Shown piece by piece: positions 29,749 to 40,258 of a stretch of DNA of 64,000 nt. A program made the translations under genes and the position numbers. The number at the start of each line of letters is the position of its first letter. Within the stretch, counting starts at the first letter, position 1. The stretch is taken from positions 62,001 to 126,000 of the forward strand of contig NZ_FMXQ01000001.1 in assembly GCF_900104485.1 (NCBI RefSeq). Direction: 5' to 3'. The notes beneath the pieces are model-generated. The model made no database searches, was not told the origin of the DNA, and saw only the letters and a program-made list of their open reading frames with translations. This DNA is from Bauldia litoralis. Its GTDB lineage: Bacteria; Pseudomonadota; Alphaproteobacteria; Rhizobiales; Kaistiaceae.

Positions 29749-30362
29749 GACCGACGCGTCTGCAGGTGGCCGACGACCCGGTCGACCAGCGCATAGATCG
29801 ATCCGACGAGGCTGAAGAAGACGATGAATTCCGCCACGTTGCGGAGGAAATGCGGCCAGCCGATCTTCGGCAGGTCGATGAAGGGATAGGGCCAGAAGCC
29901 GGAGAGCGGCCCATGGACCAGCGTCCAGCCGGCATAGACGAGTGGCGGCACCAGTATCCAGGCGACATTGCCGAGATGCAGCCGTCCCTTCGGCACCGCC
30001 ACCAGCCAGAAGACGATGAAGGCCGGCGGCATGACGTAGTGCAGCAGGTGGTCGAAATGCTTCGTCCAGCCTTCGAGGTGATAGAGGCTCGACAGGATGA
30101 AGTAATAGGTCAGCCCGGTGACGGTGATGTAGACCGCGGTCGCCAGCGCCACCGGTGGTGCGAGCAGGAAACGTCCGGGCCGCGACGAAGGCGAGACCGC
30201 CGCCGCGGTCAGCGTGGCGGCGACAAGGATGTTCGAGAGGATGGTGAAATAGCTGAGGTAGTTGACCGTGTCGGCCAGTGAGCCGGCGTGAGCGACGACA
30301 TACTGGCCGATGACCGCGAACCAGCCGACCAGGGCGAAAATGCCGGCATAGGTTCGCTTCAT
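29745..30362 (-). CDS. Pr6Pr-family membrane protein
   Basis: A 205-residue integral membrane protein with six predicted helices, matching the Pr6Pr (FAR-17a/AIG1-like) family. Characteristic stretches are NYLSYFTILSNILVAATL, FDHLLHYVMPPAFIVFWL and GFWPYPFIDL. Its function in bacteria is unknown. It lies 25 bases downstream of yebC on the same strand. Confidence 0.85.
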   Translation of the reverse strand: MKRTYAGIFALVGWFAVIGQYVVAHAGSLADTVNYLSYFTILSNILVAATLTAAAVSPSSRPGRFLLAPPVALATAVYITVTGLTYYFILSSLYHLEGWTKHFDHLLHYVMPPAFIVFWLVAVPKGRLHLGNVAWILVPPLVYAGWTLVHGPLSGFWPYPFIDLPKIGWPHFLRNVAEFIVFFSLVGSIYALVDRVVGHLQTRRS

Positions 30363-30387
30363 CGCATCCCCGCTGCGACCGCCGCGA

Positions 30388-31137
30388 TCAGGCCGCGGTC
30401 AGCCGCTCCATGATCTCGTCCGAGACCTCGAAGTTCGAATAGACGGTCTGGACGTCGTCGTCGTCGTCGAGGGCGGCGACCAGCTTCAGCATCGTGCCGG
30501 CCTTGTCCTCGTCGAGATCGGTCGTCGTCTGCGGCACCCAGACGGCCTTGACCGTCTCGGCCTCGCCGAGCTTCTCCTCGAGCGCCTTCGCCACGTCGCC
30601 GAGATCGGTGAAGGCGCAGGTGATGATGTGGCCGTTCTCGTCGCTCTGGACGTCATCGGCGCCGGCCTCGATCGCCGCCTCGAGCATCTCGTCCGGCGAC
30701 CCGACCTCGGCCTTGTAGGAGATCTGCCCGGCGCGATCGAACATGAAGGAAACCGAGCCGGTCTCGCCGAGGGCGCCGCCGAACTTGGTGAAGCAGGAAC
30801 GGACAGCGCTGGCCGTCCGGTTGCGATTGTCGGTCAGCGCCTCGACGACAATGGCGACGCCGCCCGGGCCGTAGCCCTCATAGCGGATCTCCTCGTAATT
30901 CTCGGAATCGCCGCCGGACGCCTTCTTGATGGCGCGCTCGATATTGTCCTTCGGCATGTTCTCGGCCCGCGCGTTCTGGATGGCGAGGCGCAGCCGCGGA
31001 TTCATGCCCGGGTCGGGCGACCCCATCTTGGCGGCGACGGTGATTTCGCGCGCCAGCTTGGAGAAAACCTTCGAACGGCGCGCATCGGCGGCGCCCTTCT
31101 TGTGCATGATGTTCTTGAATTGTGAATGGCCGGCCAT
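30388..31137 (-). CDS. yebC: YebC/PmpR-family regulator
   Basis: A 249-residue protein beginning [20 protein letters not shown], the diagnostic N-terminus, followed by [33 protein letters not shown] and [20 protein letters not shown]. Homologues act as transcriptional regulators and, as shown more recently, help ribosomes past proline stretches. In many alphaproteobacteria it lies beside ruvC; here four genes intervene. Confidence 0.95.
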   Translation of the reverse strand: MAGHSQFKNIMHKKGAADARRSKVFSKLAREITVAAKMGSPDPGMNPRLRLAIQNARAENMPKDNIERAIKKASGGDSENYEEIRYEGYGPGGVAIVVEALTDNRNRTASAVRSCFTKFGGALGETGSVSFMFDRAGQISYKAEVGSPDEMLEAAIEAGADDVQSDENGHIITCAFTDLGDVAKALEEKLGEAETVKAVWVPQTTTDLDEDKAGTMLKLVAALDDDDDVQTVYSNFEVSDEIMERLTAA

Positions 31138-31268
31138 GTGCTCTCCGGTATGCGAATCGAATGCCGCGCTGACGACGGCGGCATTTCGGCGGGTCTGAAT
31201 GATATGCCGGGCCTTATACGTCCGCCTCCGGCCGAAAGAAAGGGCGTGCGTCCGTCCGTCGGCCCGGT

Positions 31269-31994
31269 TCAGGGCAGGCTTTCAATCCAGTCGAGGACTG
31301 GCGCGGCCGCCGTTTCCAGCAGCGAACCGGCAATCAGCCAGTGCCCGTGGCCGGGGAGCGCGACGATCTCGGCGCCGTAGCGTTTCGCCAGCTTCCGCCC
31401 TGTGGAGAGCGGCACAAGGCGGTCGGACTTGCCGTGGACGACGAGGACCGGACAGCGCACCGCGGCCGGGTCGACCCGCGCCAGACCGAACACCAGCGCG
31501 CGATAGACCCGGCCGGATTCGTGGACGAAATCGGGCAGGATCTCCTCGCGTTCCGCCACCGCCAGGTCATGCAGCGTCAGCATCTCCAGGCCGATGCGCG
31601 TCGGCCGGAGCGGCCGGCCGAGAAGCACCAGCGGGGCCAGCGGCAGGAAATGCGGAGCGGCCAACGCCGTCATCGGCAGCGGCCCGGGCGGCAACGAGGC
31701 CACGAGCACGATCGCGGCGCAGTCGACCTGAGCGGCCAACTGTTGCGCCAGGAGACCGCCGAGCGAATGGCCAATGACAATCGGCGGCTGGTCGCATTCG
31801 CCATGCGCGGCGACAACTGCCGCCAGGTAGTCCTTCATCGTCAGCCGGGCGAGCGCGCCCGGATCGTCCGGAACGTGGCCAGGCAATGCCGGCGCCCTGC
31901 AGGCATAGCCGGCCGCGGCAAAGAAGGCCTGCCACGCGTCGAGATGGGCCGGCTGGCTGCAGGCCCCGTGAAGGAGAAGGATCGGAGGCTTCAT
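31269..31994 (-). CDS. Alpha/beta-fold hydrolase
   Basis: A 241-residue hydrolase. The nucleophile elbow is GHSLGG (about residues 78-83). A probable acid lies in [13 protein letters not shown] and the catalytic His in [10 protein letters not shown]. The oxyanion HGA follows ILLLHG at the start. Substrate is unknown; the size and motifs suit an esterase or lipase-like enzyme. The ATG at 31992-31994 ([10 protein letters not shown]) is the simplest start; an ATG 21 bases upstream is in frame. Confidence 0.9.
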   Translation of the reverse strand: MKPPILLLHGACSQPAHLDAWQAFFAAAGYACRAPALPGHVPDDPGALARLTMKDYLAAVVAAHGECDQPPIVIGHSLGGLLAQQLAAQVDCAAIVLVASLPPGPLPMTALAAPHFLPLAPLVLLGRPLRPTRIGLEMLTLHDLAVAEREEILPDFVHESGRVYRALVFGLARVDPAAVRCPVLVVHGKSDRLVPLSTGRKLAKRYGAEIVALPGHGHWLIAGSLLETAAAPVLDWIESLP

Positions 31995-32113
31995 GCGATT
32001 CGCCCGTCGAGGCATGCAGTCTACCACCTCCGAGCACACCAGCCCCGAAGATGGTTGGCGCGCCCCTCGTCATCGGCGACACTGCCGCGACAGTCATCGG
32101 GGGGAAACGATCC

Positions 32114-33121
32114 ATGCGCGGTTTGGCGATGAGACTGCTCGGCCCGTTGGCGGCGCTTGTGGCCATGGCGAGCGCCTCGGTCGGACAGGAATTGCGCTGC
32201 GAACCGGTCCCCGGCCGGAGCGCGGCCGGCCTTTCCGGCGAGGTGGCGGGCGCCAACGGGCTGGCCCTCCCCGTCGGCCCCGGCTACACGCTGGCGCTCC
32301 TGCCGGCGGCGGCGGGATGGGACCTGCGGGTCTTCGACCCCGGCGGCATCGACCTCAGCCAGATCACGCCGCCGCTCCACGGGCCGAACGCGCGCCAGAT
32401 CTACGGCTGGCACTTCCGCAACGCCGACAATACCGGGCCGAATGACGGCAGCGTCAACGCGCCCCAGCACCTTCGCCTGTTTCTCTTCGAGCCGAACCTG
32501 ACCGGCACGGCCGGCATCAAGCCCTCCGGCGAGATCACGCCGGACGACGCCGAGAAGGCTGGCGGGCGCGGCTGGCTGCGCCTCCTCGACATCGGGCTTG
32601 CCGATCTCGACCCCAGCCAGCAGGCGCGCATGACCTACCTGAAGTTCGAGGCCTGCCTGACCTGGCCGTCGAACCTCGACATGGTGCCGATCGAAGAGGT
32701 CGTCACGACGGAACTCATCGAGCGGTTCGGCGCCTGCGGCCTGCCGACCGACCTCGCGCTGGAGCCCTTTCTCAACACCGCTTCGCTCGAGGGCGATTTC
32801 GATGGCGACGGGTCGCTGGACATCGCCGCGCCGGTCGCCCGCGAGGGCGATGGCAAGCGCGCCGTCGCCGTCTGCCGCGCTGGAACATGGCTGGATATCG
32901 TTGGCCTCGATGGCGAGATGGGCGAACTGGTGCCGGCCTATTTCGACCACATCGACTGGTGGGGAATCCACCCTGCGGACACGTCCGTCGGCACCGGGGC
33001 GACCGGCGAGCCGGTCCCGACGCTGCACGGCGACGGGATCGTCATCGGCAAGGAGGATTCGTCGAGCGTGCTGTTCTTCTGGACGCCTGACGGCTACGCT
33101 TCCTACTGGCAGGGGGATTGA
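32114..33121 (+). CDS. Exported protein of unknown function
   Basis: A 335-residue protein starting MRGLAMRLLGPLAALVAMAS with a signal peptide cleaved near SVGQ. The mature part has a motif-poor N-terminal half (FDPGGIDLSQITPPLHGPNA) and a C-terminal GDFDGDGSLDIAAPV resembling a calcium-binding FG-GAP/VCBS loop. Four cysteines are spaced through the protein. GGGGGAAA lies upstream of the ATG. No function is assigned. Confidence 0.75.
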   Translation: MRGLAMRLLGPLAALVAMASASVGQELRCEPVPGRSAAGLSGEVAGANGLALPVGPGYTLALLPAAAGWDLRVFDPGGIDLSQITPPLHGPNARQIYGWHFRNADNTGPNDGSVNAPQHLRLFLFEPNLTGTAGIKPSGEITPDDAEKAGGRGWLRLLDIGLADLDPSQQARMTYLKFEACLTWPSNLDMVPIEEVVTTELIERFGACGLPTDLALEPFLNTASLEGDFDGDGSLDIAAPVAREGDGKRAVAVCRAGTWLDIVGLDGEMGELVPAYFDHIDWWGIHPADTSVGTGATGEPVPTLHGDGIVIGKEDSSSVLFFWTPDGYASYWQGD

Positions 33122-33146
33122 GGCCCGCGGCTCATTGGCGTGTGTT

Positions 33147-33305
33147 GGTGCGTCCTTCGAGGCTCCGCTGCGCGGAGCACCTCAGGATGGTCCGCGTTGA
33201 GGAAATCCCGAGAAGAGGCTTCCGGCCTCCCATCGATCGATCGCATCGGGAAACCACCCCGCAATACTGAGGTGCGCGCAACGCGCGCCTCGAAGCACGC
33301 ACCAC
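33147..33305. repeat. Palindromic intergenic element (about 159 bp)
   Basis: The left arm is GGTGCGTCCTTCGAGGCTCC to GCACCTCAG. The right arm is the inverse, CTGAGGTGCGCG to CTCGAAGCACGCACC. Each arm contains its own hairpin. The middle holds GAGGAAATCCCGAGAAGAGG. This CTTCGAGGC...GCACCTCAG type is common between genes in Rhizobiales. It lies between two genes with converging stops. Confidence 0.85.
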
Positions 33306-33321
33306 GCCGAGGCACCGGCGC

Positions 33322-34146
33322 TCAGTCGACCCAGAAGGACGGGATCGTCTCCGCCAGCATACCGCCCTGCCGGAAAGGCGCGACGGCAATGGCGAGTCCG
33401 GTGGTGTCGTCGACCTCGACGGCCAGTCCGGCAAGCGTTGCCTCGCCCTTTGCCGCCGAGAAGCGCTCGCCCGGCACCTTGGTGAGGAAGCGGCGCACCG
33501 GCTCCTCCTTGTCCATGCCGATGACCGAGTCGTAGTCGCCGCACATGCCGACATCGGTCTGGAACGCGGTGCCGCGCGTCAGCACCCGGTAGTCGGAGGT
33601 CGGGACATGGGTATGGGTGCCGACGAGCAGGGTCGCCCGGCCGTCGACATAATGCGCCGCCGCCTGCTTCTCGCTCGACGCCTCGGCGTGAAAGTCGATG
33701 ATCACCGCGTCGGCCTGCTCGCCGAGCGGGCATGCCGCCAGTTCGGCGTCGATCGCCGCGAAGGGGTCGTCGAGCGCATCCATGAACACCCGGCCCATGA
33801 CGTTGATCACCAGGACGCGGGCGCCGTTGCGCGCGGTGTATAGGCCCGATCCCTTGCCCGGTGTTCCGGGCGGGTAATTCGTCGGCCTGAGGAATCGATC
33901 CTGCCGTTCGGCGAAGACCAGCGCCTCACGCTGGTCGAAGGCATGATTGCCGGTGGTCACGACATCGGCCCCGGCGTCGAGGATCGCCATGTGGATGTCC
34001 TCGGTGATCCCGAAACCGCCGGCCGCATTCTCACCGTTGACGATGACGAAATCGAGCCGGCGATCGGCGACGAGGCCGGGCAGCCGATCGACCACCGCGT
34101 TCCGTCCGCTACGCCCTACGATGTCGCCGAGAAACAGAAGTCGCAT
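33322..34146 (-). CDS. YmdB-type metallophosphoesterase (TIGR00282)
   Basis: A 274-residue calcineurin-like phosphoesterase. Metal-binding motifs are FLGDIVGRSGRNAV (Asp near 8), VNGENAAGGFGI, TTGNHAFDQ and HAEASSEKQA, then GTHTHVPT. The Bacillus homologue YmdB is a cAMP phosphodiesterase affecting biofilm formation. The next gene, 5-formyl-THF cyclo-ligase, ends seven bases upstream. Confidence 0.93.
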   Translation of the reverse strand: MRLLFLGDIVGRSGRNAVVDRLPGLVADRRLDFVIVNGENAAGGFGITEDIHMAILDAGADVVTTGNHAFDQREALVFAERQDRFLRPTNYPPGTPGKGSGLYTARNGARVLVINVMGRVFMDALDDPFAAIDAELAACPLGEQADAVIIDFHAEASSEKQAAAHYVDGRATLLVGTHTHVPTSDYRVLTRGTAFQTDVGMCGDYDSVIGMDKEEPVRRFLTKVPGERFSAAKGEATLAGLAVEVDDTTGLAIAVAPFRQGGMLAETIPSFWVD

Positions 34147-34152
34147 GTCACC

Positions 34153-34746
34153 TCACGCCGCATGGTCGCGAAAGTCGAGGACCTCGCTGTCGCTGACCAG
34201 CCAATCGAGCCTCACGTCATGCGTTTCGGCGGGAATGCGGTCAACCTCCTGAACCGAGAAAGCGAGCCCGATCAGCAGCGGCCGATGTCCCGCCTTGCGC
34301 ATGGCGGCGATCGTGCGGTCGTAGTGGCCCTTGCCGTAGCCGATCCGCGAGCCGGACCGGTCGAAGGCCGCGAGTGGCACCAGCATCACGTCGGGCTGGA
34401 CCGCCGGCGCATCGGCGTGCGGCTCGCGGGTGCCGAAACCGGCGGCGACCAGCGCATCGCCATCGCGATAGCGACGGAAGACCATCGTCACCGGATCGAG
34501 GAAAGCCGGCAATGCGATGGCAGCCCCTTTCGACCGGGCATGGGTCAGGATCGGGCCGGGATCGCACTCGCTGCGGATCGGCAGGAAGCCGGAGACGCAA
34601 TCGAAATGCAGCGGCGCCAGGAGAGCGATCGCGCCTTCGGCGATCGCCGCGGAACCGGCGCTTCGCGCCTCCGGCGAGAGATCGTCTCGCCGCGCTAGGG
34701 CCGTGGCGCGCAGGGACGATTTGGGTGTCGCGGAAGTGACCAGCAT
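34153..34746 (-). CDS. 5-formyltetrahydrofolate cyclo-ligase
   Basis: ATP-dependent conversion of 5-formyl-THF to 5,10-methenyl-THF, recycling an inhibitory folate. The 197-residue protein has SRIGYGKGHYDRTIA, the conserved GxGxGYYD-type phosphate loop, and VPLAAFDRSG. It lies downstream of 6S RNA on the same strand, the arrangement known in many proteobacteria, where ssrS and ygfA share a transcript. Confidence 0.95.
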   Translation of the reverse strand: MLVTSATPKSSLRATALARRDDLSPEARSAGSAAIAEGAIALLAPLHFDCVSGFLPIRSECDPGPILTHARSKGAAIALPAFLDPVTMVFRRYRDGDALVAAGFGTREPHADAPAVQPDVMLVPLAAFDRSGSRIGYGKGHYDRTIAAMRKAGHRPLLIGLAFSVQEVDRIPAETHDVRLDWLVSDSEVLDFRDHAA

Positions 34747-34771
34747 GGATCCGTTGTGGCGAACGGGAAGA

Positions 34772-34935
34772 GAGAGCGAGGCCGCAAAGCCGGTGGAGTA
34801 TCGAATCCCGGAGACCTACAGAGTAGGTGGGCGCCGTATACGCGAGCCCACGAGCCCGCACAGGGACAGCTCCCTTTAGGATTGATAAGGCCCCGGGGAA
34901 TGCTTCTCCTGCCGGGCCCCACAGCCTCGCCGATT
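34772..34935 (-). ncRNA. ssrS: 6S RNA
   Basis: The minus-strand region between zapA and the 5-formyl-THF cyclo-ligase contains the alphaproteobacterial 6S signature: CATTCCCCGGGGCCTTATCA and AAAGGGAGCTGTCCCTG. Its ends pair as a closing stem: GCGAGGC (34924-34930) with GCCTCGC (34776-34782), extended by GTGG with CCAC. 6S RNA mimics an open promoter and binds sigma-70 RNA polymerase in stationary phase. Ends are approximate. A TATATC element lies just upstream. Confidence 0.85.
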
Positions 34936-34997
34936 AGAGATATAGAGCCGGGCACCGGCCAGCGCCAGAGGCAATGGAAACGGCGCGGCCGCGGCGG

Positions 34998-35378
34998 TCA
35001 GCCGCTCCCTTCGAGAGGATCGGTGCCATTCAGGCGGCCGGCGATCGCTTCGAGGCGATCGGTCAGCGTATCGATCGACTGCGCCAGTTCGGCTTCGGCC
35101 AGTTCCTGGCGCTCGACCAGTGCGGCCCGCGCCTCCTCAAGCCCGGCGATCTCGCCCTCGACATGGCGCAGCCGCTTCTCGGTCTCGGCATACTGGTCGG
35201 CCATGGTGATCGCCGCCATCACGGTCAGCCGCTGGTCGCCGATTTCGCCGAACTGCCCGCGCAGCAGCTCGATCGTCTCGCTGAGCTGCTGGCCGAGATT
35301 CGACAGATGCTCTTCCTGGCCGTCGTCGCAGGCCATGCGGAAAGTCTTGCCGTTGATGGTGACGTTGACCTGGCCCAT
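34998..35378 (-). CDS. zapA: Cell division protein ZapA
   Basis: FtsZ-associated protein stabilising the division ring. The 126 residues start MGQVNVTINGKTFRMACDDG with the ZapA fold and continue into a long C-terminal coiled coil (about 60-115, ETEKRLRHVEGEIAGLEEAR). It lies 22 bases downstream of the DUF4164 gene and upstream of 6S RNA, a conserved alphaproteobacterial arrangement. Confidence 0.93.
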   Translation of the reverse strand: MGQVNVTINGKTFRMACDDGQEEHLSNLGQQLSETIELLRGQFGEIGDQRLTVMAAITMADQYAETEKRLRHVEGEIAGLEEARAALVERQELAEAELAQSIDTLTDRLEAIAGRLNGTDPLEGSG

Positions 35379-35400
35379 CGCTCATTCCCCCGCCATGCGG

Positions 35401-35685
35401 TCAGCCGCCGCCGTTGCGGTTAAGGACCTCCCGGATCGACTCCATCGCGTCGACGAGCCGCCGGGAGACTTCCTGGTTGGCGTCGGCGATACGGCCCGAG
35501 CGCGCCTCGGCCGCATCGAGCGATTGGGCGAGCCGCGACCGGTCGTTGCCGACCCGGTGCAATTCGCTCTCCAGATCGGAAACGCGATCGGCATGATCTA
35601 GCCGCTGATCCACCGCGCTTTCGACACGGCCGAGCACTGCTTCCATGCGCCGCAGAGCATCGTCCAGAACTGACCCACCGGGCAT
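35401..35685 (-). CDS. DUF4164 coiled-coil protein
   Basis: A 94-residue, mostly helical protein (DALRRMEAVLGRVESAVDQR, VSDLESELHRVGNDRSRLAQ). Start ATG 35683-35685 has GGAGG seven bases upstream; a longer upstream frame lacks this. DUF4164 genes sit next to zapA across Rhizobiales, suggesting a division-linked role, possibly as a ZapB-like partner. That role is inferred from position only. Confidence 0.85.
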   Translation of the reverse strand: MPGGSVLDDALRRMEAVLGRVESAVDQRLDHADRVSDLESELHRVGNDRSRLAQSLDAAEARSGRIADANQEVSRRLVDAMESIREVLNRNGGG

Positions 35686-36016
35686 ACGGTTGTCCTCCGG
35701 GACCCTACAATTGACGAAGCGCACCGTCTCCGCTGAAGACCGGCGCATTGGACACGGCTCGAGAGAATCGAAGGCCTGCCAATGCATTGCATGAAAGAGA
35801 TTAGGCATCACCCGAAGAAAACGTCAACGCCGGGGCAGCAGGGCCGGGCCATTGCCGCCATGTGGCACCGCGGGGGCCCGCATTGACTCGCCGAATCGAC
35901 CTGCTATGTCTCGCCCCGGCTTCGCGCGCACCGGTCGATGATCGATGTCATCGATTACAAACCGGGCCGACGGACCGCCGCATATTCCTGCCCCGGCACC
36001 GGATCGACATCTGACC
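35686..36016. promoter_or_regulatory. Divergent intergenic region with putative tkt promoter
   Basis: Between the divergent DUF4164 and tkt genes. A TTGACT (35883-35888) and TATGTC (35905-35910) with 16-base spacing form a likely promoter reading toward tkt. A short inverted repeat, ATCGATGTCATCGAT (35941-35955), lies downstream of it and could bind a regulator. No gene is seen. Confidence 0.5.
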
Positions 36017-38011
36017 ATGACCGACCTCGTCAAACACCAACGTATGGCGAACGCGATCCGCGCGCTTGCCATGGATGCGGTAGAAAAAGCCAATTCCGGC
36101 CATCCCGGATTGCCGATGGGCGCGGCCGATATCGCCACGGTTCTGTTCAGCCGCTTCCTGAAGTTCGATCCGACCGAGCCCAACTGGCCCGACCGCGACC
36201 GCTTCGTGCTGTCGGCCGGCCATGGCTCGATGCTGCTCTATTCGCTGCTCCACCTCCTCGGCGTCGAGGAGATGACGATGACGGAGCTCGAGAATTTCCG
36301 TCAGCTCGGCTCGAAGACGCCGGGCCATCCCGAGAATTTCGTCACCACCGGCATCGAGACGACCACCGGCCCGCTTGGCCAGGGTCTCGGCAACGCCGTT
36401 GGCATGGCGATGGCCGAGCGCCTTCTCGCGGCCGAATTCGGCGACGACATCGTCGACCACCGGACCTACGTCATCGCGTCCGACGGCGACCTGATGGAAG
36501 GCATCAGCCACGAGTCGATCTCGATCGCCGGCCATCTCAAGCTGTCCAAGCTGATCGTCTTCTACGACGACAACCACATCACCATCGACGGCCCGACATC
36601 GCTGTCCGAGACCGGCGACCAGGTTGCCCGTTTCGAGGCCGCCGGCTGGAACGCCTCGCGGATCGACGGGCACAATCCCGACGAGATCGCCGCGGCGGTC
36701 GAGGCCGCGCACAAGAGCGACAGGCCGACAATGATCGCCTGCCGGACGACCATCGGCTTCGGCGCGCCGACCAAGGCCGGGACCGCCGGCTCGCACGGTT
36801 CGCCGCTCGGCGCCGAGGAAATCGCCGGCGCCCGCAAGCAGCTTGGCTGGGACTACCCGCCCTTCGAGATCCCCTCCGACGTCCGCGACAGCTGGCGGAT
36901 CGCCGGCCTGATGGCGAGCCAGGTCCGCAAGGACTGGGAGAAGCATCTCGGCAGCATCGACGCCGAGAAGCGGGCCGAATTCGAACGGCGCATCCGCGGC
37001 GACCTGCCGGCCGGCTTCGACGAGACGATCGCCGACTACAAGAAGAAGCTGTCGGCCGACAAGCCGAAGGTTGCCACCCGCAAGGCTTCCGAGATGGCGC
37101 TGGACGTCATCAATGCCGCCGTTCCCGAGACCATCGGCGGCTCGGCCGACCTCAGCCCGTCGAACAACACCCGCTCGAAGGGCATGGTCGCGGTGACGCC
37201 GGAAGATTTCTCCGGCCGCTACATTCACTGGGGCATCCGCGAACACGGCATGGCTTCGGCGATGAACGGCATGGCCCTTCATCGCGGCGTGATCCCCTAT
37301 TCGGGCACCTTCATGGTGTTCAGCGACTACGCCCGCCCGGCGATCCGCCTCGCGGCACTGATGGGCAACCGCGTCGTCTTCGTCATGACCCACGATTCGA
37401 TTGGCCTCGGCGAGGACGGACCGACCCACCAGCCGGTCGAGCAACTGGCGGCGCTGCGCGCCATCCCGAACCTGCTGGTCTTCCGGCCCGCCGATGTGGT
37501 CGAGACGGCGGAGTGCTGGCAACTATCGCTCGAACGCCGCACCGGCCCGAGCCTCCTCGCCCTCACCCGCCAGAACCTGCCGACGGTGCGGACCGTCTTC
37601 GAACACAACAACCGCTGCAGCCGTGGCGCCTATGAGCTGGCGCCCGCCGACGGCGACGCGGACGTGTCGATCTTCGCCAGCGGCTCCGAGGTCGAGATCG
37701 CTCTTGAGGCAAAGGCGCAGATCGAAGCCGCAGGCCACAAGGCGCGCGTCGTCTCGGTCCCCTGCTTCGAGTTGTTCGAGGAACAGAGCGAGGACTACCA
37801 GGCCGACATCCTCGGAACCGCGCCGGTCAAGGTCGCGATCGAGGCGGCGATCCGCCAGGGCTGGGATCGCTTCATCGGCAATCGCGGCGTCTTCATCGGC
37901 ATGGACCGGTTCGGCGCCAGCGGGCCGTATAAGGAACTTTACGCCAAGTTTGGCATCACCGCGGAAGCGGCGGCAAAGGCGGCACTGGACCGACTTACCG
38001 CGCTTGCCTGA
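36017..38011 (+). CDS. tkt: Transketolase
   Basis: Thiamine-diphosphate enzyme moving two-carbon units between sugar phosphates in the pentose phosphate pathway. The 664 residues have [16 protein letters not shown] near the N-terminus, the ThDP/metal motif [12 protein letters not shown] (about 154-165) with the distal Asn of [11 protein letters not shown], and [19 protein letters not shown] (about 470). The ATG at 36017 ([20 protein letters not shown]) gives normal length. First gene of a run with gap, pgk and fba. Confidence 0.97.
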   Translation: MTDLVKHQRMANAIRALAMDAVEKANSGHPGLPMGAADIATVLFSRFLKFDPTEPNWPDRDRFVLSAGHGSMLLYSLLHLLGVEEMTMTELENFRQLGSKTPGHPENFVTTGIETTTGPLGQGLGNAVGMAMAERLLAAEFGDDIVDHRTYVIASDGDLMEGISHESISIAGHLKLSKLIVFYDDNHITIDGPTSLSETGDQVARFEAAGWNASRIDGHNPDEIAAAVEAAHKSDRPTMIACRTTIGFGAPTKAGTAGSHGSPLGAEEIAGARKQLGWDYPPFEIPSDVRDSWRIAGLMASQVRKDWEKHLGSIDAEKRAEFERRIRGDLPAGFDETIADYKKKLSADKPKVATRKASEMALDVINAAVPETIGGSADLSPSNNTRSKGMVAVTPEDFSGRYIHWGIREHGMASAMNGMALHRGVIPYSGTFMVFSDYARPAIRLAALMGNRVVFVMTHDSIGLGEDGPTHQPVEQLAALRAIPNLLVFRPADVVETAECWQLSLERRTGPSLLALTRQNLPTVRTVFEHNNRCSRGAYELAPADGDADVSIFASGSEVEIALEAKAQIEAAGHKARVVSVPCFELFEEQSEDYQADILGTAPVKVAIEAAIRQGWDRFIGNRGVFIGMDRFGASGPYKELYAKFGITAEAAAKAALDRLTALA

Positions 38012-38031
38012 TCAGGACTGGAGATAGGGAA

Positions 38032-39042
38032 ATGAGCGTCAGGGTTGCCATCAACGGGTTCGGGCGCATCGGACGCCTCGTTCTGCGGGCCATCGTCGAG
38101 TCCGGCCGCACCGACATCGAAGTCGTCGGCGTCAACGACCTCGGTCCGATCGAGACCAACGCCCATCTTCTCCGCCACGATTCCGTCCACGGCAAGTTCC
38201 CGCACACGGTCACGGTCGACGGCGACACGATGGACGCCGGTCGCGGGCCGATCAAGGTCACCGCCATCCGCAATCCGGCCGAGCTCCCCTGGAAGGAGCT
38301 CAATGTCGACATCGCGCTGGAATGCACCGGCATCTTCACCACGAAGGAGAAGGCTTCGGCCCATCTCGAAGCCGGCGCTCGCAAGGTGCTGATTTCCGCG
38401 CCTGGCACCGACGTCGACCAGACGATCGTCTACGGCGTCAACGACGACAAGCTGACCAAGGACGACATCATCGTTTCCAATGCGTCCTGCACGACCAACT
38501 GCCTCGCCCCGGTCGCCTTCGTCATCAACAACGCCATTGGCATCGACCACGGCTTCATGACGACGATCCATTCCTACACCGGCGACCAGCCGACGCTCGA
38601 CACGATGCACAAGGATCTCTATCGGGCCCGCGCCGCGGCGCTCAACTCGATCCCGACCTCGACCGGCGCGGCCAAGGCGATCGGCCTGGTCATTCCGGAG
38701 TTGAAGGGCAAGCTCGACGGCAGCTCGATCCGCGTCCCGACGCCGAACGTCTCGCTGGTCGACTTCAAGTTCGTCGCGAAGCGCGCAACGACCGTCGACG
38801 AAGTCAGCAAGGCGATCAAGGACGCGGCGACCGCCGGTCCGCTGAAGGGTGTCCTCGGCTTTACCGAGGAGCCGCTGGTCTCGTCGGACTTCAACCACGA
38901 CCCCCACTCCTCGATCTTCGCCATCGACCAGACCAAGGTGATCGCGGACAACTTCGTCCGCGTGGTTTCCTGGTACGACAACGAGTGGGGCTTCTCCAAT
39001 CGCATGGCCGACACCGCCATCGCGATGAGCAAGCTCGGCTAG
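38032..39042 (+). CDS. gap: Glyceraldehyde-3-phosphate dehydrogenase
   Basis: NAD-dependent oxidation and phosphorylation of glyceraldehyde-3-phosphate. The 336 residues have the Rossmann motif [14 protein letters not shown], catalytic [12 protein letters not shown] (Cys near 155), and the C-terminal [27 protein letters not shown] precedes the ATG. It lies 20 bases after tkt and 16 before pgk, so the three are probably one transcript. Confidence 0.98.
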   Translation: MSVRVAINGFGRIGRLVLRAIVESGRTDIEVVGVNDLGPIETNAHLLRHDSVHGKFPHTVTVDGDTMDAGRGPIKVTAIRNPAELPWKELNVDIALECTGIFTTKEKASAHLEAGARKVLISAPGTDVDQTIVYGVNDDKLTKDDIIVSNASCTTNCLAPVAFVINNAIGIDHGFMTTIHSYTGDQPTLDTMHKDLYRARAAALNSIPTSTGAAKAIGLVIPELKGKLDGSSIRVPTPNVSLVDFKFVAKRATTVDEVSKAIKDAATAGPLKGVLGFTEEPLVSSDFNHDPHSSIFAIDQTKVIADNFVRVVSWYDNEWGFSNRMADTAIAMSKLG

Positions 39043-39058
39043 ACCTTCGGGAGTCACC

Positions 39059-40255
39059 ATGACCGCCTTTCGCACGCTTGATGACGCCGACCTTGCCGGC
39101 AAGCGGGTCCTCGTCCGCGTCGATCTCAACGTGCCGATGGCGGATGGAAAGGTAAGCGACGACACGCGCATTCGTGCCGTCGCCCCGACCATCAACGAAA
39201 TCGCCGACAAGGGCGGGCGGGTGATCCTGCTCGCCCATTTCGGACGCCCCAAGGGACAGCCCAACGACGCGATGTCGCTGAAGCACATCGTGACGGCAGT
39301 CGGCGCGGTCATCGGCCGTCCTGTCGCCTTCGCCGACGACTGCATCGGCGCCGATGCCGAGGCGGCGGTCGCCGGGATGCAGGACGGCGATGTCCTGCTC
39401 CTCGAGAACACGCGCTTCCACGCCGGCGAGGAAAAGAACGACGAAGCGTTCGCCGCCGCCCTCGCCAAACTCGGCGACCTCTATGTCAACGACGCCTTCT
39501 CAGCCGCCCATCGCGCCCATGGCTCGACCGAGGGCATCGCCCGCAAGCTGCCGGCCTATGCCGGCCGGTCGATGCAGCGCGAACTGGAAGCGCTGGAATC
39601 GGCGCTTGGCAAGCCGGAGCGGCCGGTCGTCGCTGTCATCGGCGGCGCCAAGGTATCGAGCAAGATCGACGTCCTCGAAAACCTCTCGTCCAATGTCGAC
39701 GCGCTGGTGATCGGCGGCGGCATGGCCAACACCTTCCTGCTGGCCAAGGGCGTCGCGGTCGGCAAGTCGCTGGCCGAGCCAGACCTGGTCGAGACAGCCC
39801 GACGGATCATGGCCGCGGCCGACAAGTCGGGCTGCGCCATCGTGCTGCCGGTCGATGTCGTCGTCGCCAGCGAATTCAAGGCCGGCGCGGCAAGCCGTAC
39901 CGTTGATGCGAATGCGGTGCCGGACGATCAGATGATCCTCGATATCGGCCCGCAGTCGATCGCCACCGTCAACGGCTGGATCGACAAGGCGAAGACCCTC
40001 GTCTGGAACGGCCCGCTCGGCGCCTTTGAGGTGCCGCCCTTTGACACGGCGACGGTCGCCGCGGCCAAGCACGCAGCCGAACGCACCAGGACCGCCGGGC
40101 TGAACTCGGTGGCCGGCGGCGGCGAAACGGTCTCGGCGCTCCACCTTGCCGGGGCCTCCGACGATTTCTCCTTCGTCTCGACGGCTGGCGGCGCCTTCCT
40201 CGAATGGCTCGAGGGCAAGCCGCTCCCCGGCGTCGACGTCCTTCGGCAAGGCTGA
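39059..40255 (+). CDS. pgk: Phosphoglycerate kinase
   Basis: Makes ATP and 3-phosphoglycerate from 1,3-bisphosphoglycerate in glycolysis. The 398 residues show [20 protein letters not shown]-like [40 protein letters not shown], and the C-terminal [12 protein letters not shown]. It lies 16 bases after gap. The GNAT gene starts three bases after its stop. Confidence 0.98.
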   Translation: MTAFRTLDDADLAGKRVLVRVDLNVPMADGKVSDDTRIRAVAPTINEIADKGGRVILLAHFGRPKGQPNDAMSLKHIVTAVGAVIGRPVAFADDCIGADAEAAVAGMQDGDVLLLENTRFHAGEEKNDEAFAAALAKLGDLYVNDAFSAAHRAHGSTEGIARKLPAYAGRSMQRELEALESALGKPERPVVAVIGGAKVSSKIDVLENLSSNVDALVIGGGMANTFLLAKGVAVGKSLAEPDLVETARRIMAAADKSGCAIVLPVDVVVASEFKAGAASRTVDANAVPDDQMILDIGPQSIATVNGWIDKAKTLVWNGPLGAFEVPPFDTATVAAAKHAAERTRTAGLNSVAGGGETVSALHLAGASDDFSFVSTAGGAFLEWLEGKPLPGVDVLRQG

Positions 40256-40258
40256 CCC

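Noticed and set aside
28251-30281. Plus-strand open frame of 676 codons
   Set aside because: It spans the antisense of the EamA and Pr6Pr genes and an alternate frame of the TauE gene; its Arg/Gly/Asp-rich product is typical of shadows.
34747-34997. Protein frames across the zapA to cyclo-ligase gap
   Set aside because: The region fits 6S RNA by sequence signature and closing stem; the open frames have no ribosome site or GC-biased codons.
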